Below are positions 59,701-64,000 of a DNA stretch of 64,000 nt, one piece after another. The notes beneath the pieces were generated by a model. That model saw only the letters and a list, made by a program, of their open reading frames with translations. It was not told the DNA's origin and searched no databases. The DNA comes from Rhynchospora pubera (taxonomy: Eukaryota; Streptophyta; Magnoliopsida; Poales; Cyperaceae): contig CM051461.1 in NCBI GenBank assembly GCA_028095005.1, positions 47,046,812-47,110,811 on the forward strand, in the 5' to 3' direction. A program made the translations under genes and the position numbers. Positions within the stretch are counted from its first letter, which is position 1; each line of letters starts with the position of its first letter.

Positions 59701-60617
59701 ACGTTTCTCCAAAAGTGTTTTCTTTTGAACAAAATGAAAGCACCTTAGGCCAAGGAATGTTTGTTCGTGTTGATTGATAGTAACATCTTTGGATTGCATC
59801 CGGTCCTATTATTACTTGTTAGAAGATTTAGAACTTGGGGTCAAATTTATTCTAAAATATTAATATTCGAATACCAAAACCCTTGTTTCCCCCAAAACAT
59901 GAAATTGAAATAAAATTGAATTTCAGTAATACCTCTGTACAATTATCAACCACCTTACTATCTCCTCCTTCATGGTTCACAGCTCCCCCAAGGCAATTCT
60001 TCTACTGATCAAACCTCAAATTCCAGTTCGAATACTCCACCAATACGAGCAATCTCACTTCCACGCTTGATCCTTAAAAATGCGAGAGGCAGTCGACCGT
60101 TTAAAATCTCCCTCTTCCATGCGTCGGCGCCGCCGGTACACCGTTAGATGGGAAGAAGGAGAGAGTAAGCACTGGAGAGGCATGACAGAATAAATACTGG
60201 AGAGGAACGAAAAGGTCATTTTAAAGGAAAAGTAATATACGTATTGGATAGTGAATCCGTTAGCCCAACCGTGTAATCAAAATCCAACGGGTGTATAAAA
60301 ATGAGACGAGCTCCCGAGAAACCAAGACCCGTCACCCGTCTGTAAGTATTGTCATCCGGAAAAACCGACTCGTAACTCGTTTGACGAAATGCCGAACTCG
60401 AAACGGCGGCATCAGCATAGCATCACACTCCGAATCCCCTAATTAATGGAAATTGGTATTGACCATCTTTATATTTTCCATCCATTCCATCCAGTTGTAC
60501 TCTGCACGTGATATCCATGTGACATGCCAACTCATCTATCCGTGCCTCAAACCTCTTAACCAATCAGAAGGAAACCCACAGATTGTATTTTTTTCTTTCA
60601 AATCCACCAATAAGAAC

Positions 60618-60663
<46 letters not shown>

Positions 60664-60690
60664 AATTCACGTCCTTTCAGACCTAATTCC
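59701..60690. other. Region upstream of the CDC45 pseudogene
   Basis: No gene seen. GC rises from about 60060 to 60430, as in a promoter or 5' UTR that may have been copied with the CDC45 exon; this is inference. Confidence 0.4.
60620..60661. repeat. (TC)n microsatellite
   Basis: About 21 TC units, 30 nt before the CDC45-like ATG. Confidence 0.95.
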
Positions 60691-61035
60691 ATGAGAGAGA
60701 AAATCATGGTGAAGTCTCTTAAAACCGAGTCGTTCTATTCTGACCTCCGAGCGGCGGCGGCGACGTCCTCCTCCTTGCCTCTCCTCATCTTCCCTTCCGC
60801 CTCCGACACCGACTCGCTTTGCGCGCTCTAGATTATAACCCACATCCTCTCTGCCGATTTGATTATCTTCTCGGTGTACTCAGTCGCCTCTTTCATCGAC
60901 ATAGCCAAGAACTCGCCGACATAGGCCAGAACCTCTCTGTTGCTCAATAACGGGGGATCTACCCATGACTTGAATCGGATCTTGGATCTCAGACCCGATT
61001 GCCTAACTCGTGTTTTTAATAGCCATCGCCTTCAG
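60691..61035 (+). pseudogene. CDC45: CDC45 first-exon pseudogene
   Basis: CDC45 is the helicase-loading factor of the CMG replication complex. From the ATG at 60691 one frame reads MREKIMVKSLKTESFYSDLR, then LPLLIFPSASDTDSLCAL, a TAG stop (60829-60831), then IITHILSADLIIFSVYSVAS, a TAG stop (60898-60927 region), then TSLLLNNGGSTHDLNRILDL and RVFNSHRLQ. This follows CDC45 N-terminal order (SFY..LR, LLIFPS.SD.DSLCALKI, Y.V..F..I, LLIN.G...DL...LDL, RVFV.DSHR). The first stop replaces a Lys codon. A GT follows at 61036, the likely old donor. No later CDC45 exons are seen. Confidence 0.85.
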
Positions 61036-61129
61036 GTTTTCATTTAATTTTTTTTCTCATTTCTTTATTTATCCTTGTATTTGACAGTTTACTTCTTTAT
61101 TCATCTTGCATGTATCAAGTGTGTTCAGG

Positions 61130-61490
61130 TAGTTTTATATTTTATGTTAAATGCATCTAGGGATTAAATTATAGTATTTGGACTGTTTGTCATTGTTGGG
61201 ACACTGTTATTCATGTATATTTTTATAAGTATTCAGTTAGTTTCTTTCTATGTTATGTTAAATGCACTTAGGGATGAGATTATAGTAATTGGACAGATTG
61301 GCATTGTTAGCACACTCTAATTTATGTGGATTTTTATAAGTGTTCAATTAGTTAATTTACATGTTATATTACATGTATCGAGGGATTGGATTATTGTCAT
61401 TACTGGTACACTATTATTCATGTGTATTTCTACAATTTAACAGTTAGTTTCTTTATTTGTTATGTTAAATGCATCTATGGATTACTTGTG
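61130..61490. repeat. Tandem repeat of about 100-117 bp, 3.3 units
   Basis: Units share ATGTTAAATGCATCTAGGGAT, split here as ATGTTAAATGCA + TCTAGGGAT, then GGACACTGTTATTCATGTATA-like and CAGTTAGTTTCTTT-like segments, with 15-25% divergence. It lies in what would be intron 1 of the CDC45 copy. Confidence 0.75.
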
Positions 61491-63090
61491 CAAACGTTTA
61501 CTTATTTCAAATTTTGCACAAAGGATGTGTTAGATACTACAAATGTTATGTTAAATGACATAAAGGATCATCTTATGTTCCATTGTCAAAAACTGTTTTC
61601 TGCACAAAGTTGTTTGAAATTATTATTTAGTATTAAATTGTGATCTATTTGTCAAATTAAGGAATCATGTTGTTAACACTTTACATATGTATTTGTATTC
61701 ACATTACACAGGTTTAGGCTGCGATTCGATCGAGTTGGTGTGGCGTTGTGTGTTCGTTCAGATTTGTACCAAACTAAATTTTTGTGTTCTAATATTTTGA
61801 TGAATTGTGATTGTATTATATTCTGGATTGGTTAAAAATTGTATTTATTTAGATTGTTAAAATTAATCATGTTGTTTTAGGGATAATATTATCGTTCTTT
61901 TTTCTTTTGGATCATATTAATGTTTTATTTTGATATTAGTTTCTGTGTTTTTTTGTTATATTACAAATATATCAAATCGAACATATAACACATGGTAAAA
62001 CATTCCTTGTGCTAACAAAATGAACTTTAAATTATGTGGTATTTTCAAAATTGTCGGTTGAATGTGCGAAAAAAGATGTAAAATCATTAATATGTCACTT
62101 TATAAATACATCAAACTGAACACCTAACTCAAGTTAACTCATTTCTTATTGTATTTAGTTCAAAAATTGTTGAACATTTAACTCATCCCTTAAGGCATCA
62201 AACAAAACACGAAATGCTGACGTCAGCATGCACAGATGACGTCAGCGCGGAAAAACTGGGCCTGGTGCCTAAAAAGCCCATTTTTTTTGGTCGCTGGTGA
62301 AGGTGGATGGTTGGATGGCAAATTATTAGATGGTTTATATCATTTCCGCTAATTAATGGAGTCCAGATGGAATCTAAATTCTAATTCACTTTTTCGCTTT
62401 CATCAAAAAAAATAAAATAATGATAATAATTCACTTTTCGCTGCTGGATACCAAAATAATGAAGTCAAAACGGTTCCAGCCTGTGGAGTAGGCCATGTCT
62501 TGACAAGCCTTTTTTTTATGTTGGAAAAAGAAGTATGAATTAGATTTGAAAATTCGGGATAGGGCAAAGAAAAAATTATATGTAATAAGAAAATAGAAGC
62601 GGATTCACAAATTGAAAAAAAAAAGCAGTTTCAAAATTCATGCATGACCCATGAATATGATGCAATCATGCAATACACTATGTTTATTAAACTATAACAA
62701 AGTAATTAATCATATGCATTGAACTTCATCGCTCCATAGATACAATTCGAAACATACACCAGCGTATGGCTTCCCTGCGCAGGTTTTTCACCGCTCTAGG
62801 GAAGAAATAATGCATGGTAAAAAATTACAATCATTATTATTAATTCTACATTTTTATTTCTTAAGGATACTAGCACCTAATTATTTACGAAAAAAATCCA
62901 GATACTAAAAAATATCTTAAAATTGATGTTCGGTATGTAAGAATTAAAATGACATACTTAATTTTTGCTAAAACCCTTACGATGCTTTTTTTTTTTTTTT
63001 TTTGATACCTATACAACTTCATATTACATTGTAATTAATTGTTTCTTTACATTTTTTATATCTACTTGAATTAGATTTTATATGTCCAGA
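61491..63090. other. AT-rich stretch, no gene seen
   Basis: No coding sequence is recognised. The only feature noted is the pair of TGACGTCA sites. Confidence 0.5.
62218..62244. promoter_or_regulatory. Pair of TGACGTCA palindromes (bZIP-type sites)
   Basis: GCTGACGTCAGC and GATGACGTCAGC, starting 19 nt apart. TGACGTCA is a known bZIP binding core. No nearby gene is seen in the window, so a function is unproven. Confidence 0.35.
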
Positions 63091-63100
63091 ATTTACTTTT

Positions 63101-63259
63101 TTTCGAGAATTAGCTCTTGGTCTAGTGGTAAAGAGTAATGCACCTTGACTCTTTAAGTGAAAGGTGGCAGGTTTGAAACCCGACTGGAAGATTTTTCATA
63201 GACATTTAATTTAAAAATAAGTTGGGTGTTTTAGACTTCCAATTTATCTTAAAAAAAAA
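63101..63259 (+). mobile_element. tRNA-derived SINE
   Basis: About 159 bp. A-box-like TTGGTCTAGTGG at 63118-63129 and B-box GGTTTGAAACCC at 63170-63181 have the spacing of an internal pol III promoter. It ends in A(10) and is flanked by a 10-bp duplication ATTTACTTTT (63091-63100 and 63260-63269). It is not a functional tRNA: no cloverleaf acceptor pairing is seen. Confidence 0.88.
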
Positions 63260-63269
63260 ATTTACTTTT

Positions 63270-64000
63270 CTTCCAACCTAATTATTCTCAGTAATTAGAG
63301 TTTTCTCATAACTAGTAATATTGTCTGATTGTTATTTGAAATAAATAAATATAACAAATAAAAAAGGTTTAAAATAAATTTATGATTTCGTATTAAACAT
63401 TAATTATTATAACGGTGGCTTTTAATAATGTAGTTCTTCATGATTAAATGTGACTTAATAATATTATCTTTACTAAAATACCCATAGAAATAAATATGCT
63501 AGCTTTTAGCTAGATCCTTTAGATTTTTGCATGTTGTCAATTTTTTTGAAATAAAATATCCAACCCTAGAAAGGCCTGTACTGAATTAGTAAACCAGAGA
63601 ACGTAAACATTCTCAGCAAACAATTCAGTGCCTTGAATTTAATTTAAGAACATGCAACAACCCTCGTATGTATCAATAATTTACAACATAAAAAAAATAA
63701 AAAATCCACTAGCTATGTCGCCATGTATTCTTCTTTTCACAAACCGTCACTGGCACTTGCAACAGCGATAAACAAAAATAATAAACAGTACAACGGTCAT
63801 TTTACCTACAATTTTCATATCCCAGAAGCATTCTTGCATGGATAGCATGTTCTTTAGCCTTTGAAGGCCAGCAGTGGGCCAGCACAATTATTTATTTTAG
63901 CTTATATATTATACTAAGCCACTATAAGAAAAACTAGCCAAAACTTCCCAACTAAGACCGTACTAGCAACCATTTTAATTATATCGTACAATGCATGACA
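63270..64000. other. Intergenic end of window, no gene seen
   Basis: AT-rich; no supported ORF, repeat or RNA gene. Confidence 0.5.

Noticed and set aside
60453..60686. ORF with a long Ser-Leu run
   Set aside because: The run is the TC microsatellite translated; the CDC45 frame starts after it.
63111..63185. A tRNA gene
   Set aside because: Box A and B are present, but acceptor-stem pairing is absent and an A-tail with target duplication shows a SINE.
1..64000. CRISPR arrays, operons or bacterial-type signals
   Set aside because: Spliced genes and plant transposons show nuclear plant DNA; no regularly spaced identical repeats were seen.

Overview
This is plant nuclear DNA. It is AT-rich, its genes carry spliced GT-AG introns, and it is crowded with typical plant transposons: LTR elements primed by initiator-Met tRNA, MULE- and hAT-type foldbacks, a Helitron end, an L1 remnant and a tRNA-derived SINE. 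The species cannot be named from sequence alone; a flowering plant is the safe call.

The backbone is a tandem array of four same-strand (+) genes for malectin-like leucine-rich-repeat receptor kinases (LRR-I type). Gene A (524-3191) is cut by the window start and keeps only the membrane, juxtamembrane and kinase exons. Gene B (15058-28828) has 13 exons and joins in frame to 932 residues. Gene C (34652-42247) has the same 13 exons but carries a one-base frame loss in the linker exon and a Tyr in place of the HRD His. Gene D (50388-57879) joins in frame to 924 residues and is the most diverged. A, B and C share about 1.1-1.4 kb of downstream sequence, so the duplicated unit was larger than the gene. 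B, C and D share a short promoter block (TTGAC, then about 30 nt later ACGTGCTG) 140-205 nt before the start codon.

Most size differences between paralogs are transposon insertions. Gene B intron 1 holds a 412-bp MULE-like foldback with a perfect 9-bp target duplication, a 2.5-kb non-autonomous LTR element and a small MITE. Intron 3 holds another MITE. Intron 7 holds a 1,340-bp LTR element with LTRs identical by eye, and a 5'-truncated L1 tail. Gene C has a 159-bp and a 773-bp MULE-like element, for which A and B provide the empty sites. Between C and D lies a 3,140-bp Ty3/gypsy element (44051-47190) whose single ORF runs gag-protease and then jumps to what looks like the integrase tail.

The intergenic space holds several foldback elements (13486-14369, 32211-33024, 33523-34119, 49069-49467), one with a nested MITE whose empty site is preserved in its own opposite arm. 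There is a Helitron 3' end at 7855 with about 5 kb of gene-poor, strand-asymmetric DNA beside it. Right of gene D are a decayed Ty1/copia RNase H piece, a first-exon pseudogene of the replication factor CDC45 (60691-61035), a 110-bp tandem repeat and a SINE (63101-63259) with a 10-bp target duplication.

The intact genes would act at the plasma membrane as receptors: secreted malectin/LRR ectodomain, one membrane helix and a cytosolic RD-type Ser/Thr kinase. The rest of the window is mainly a record of duplication and insertion.
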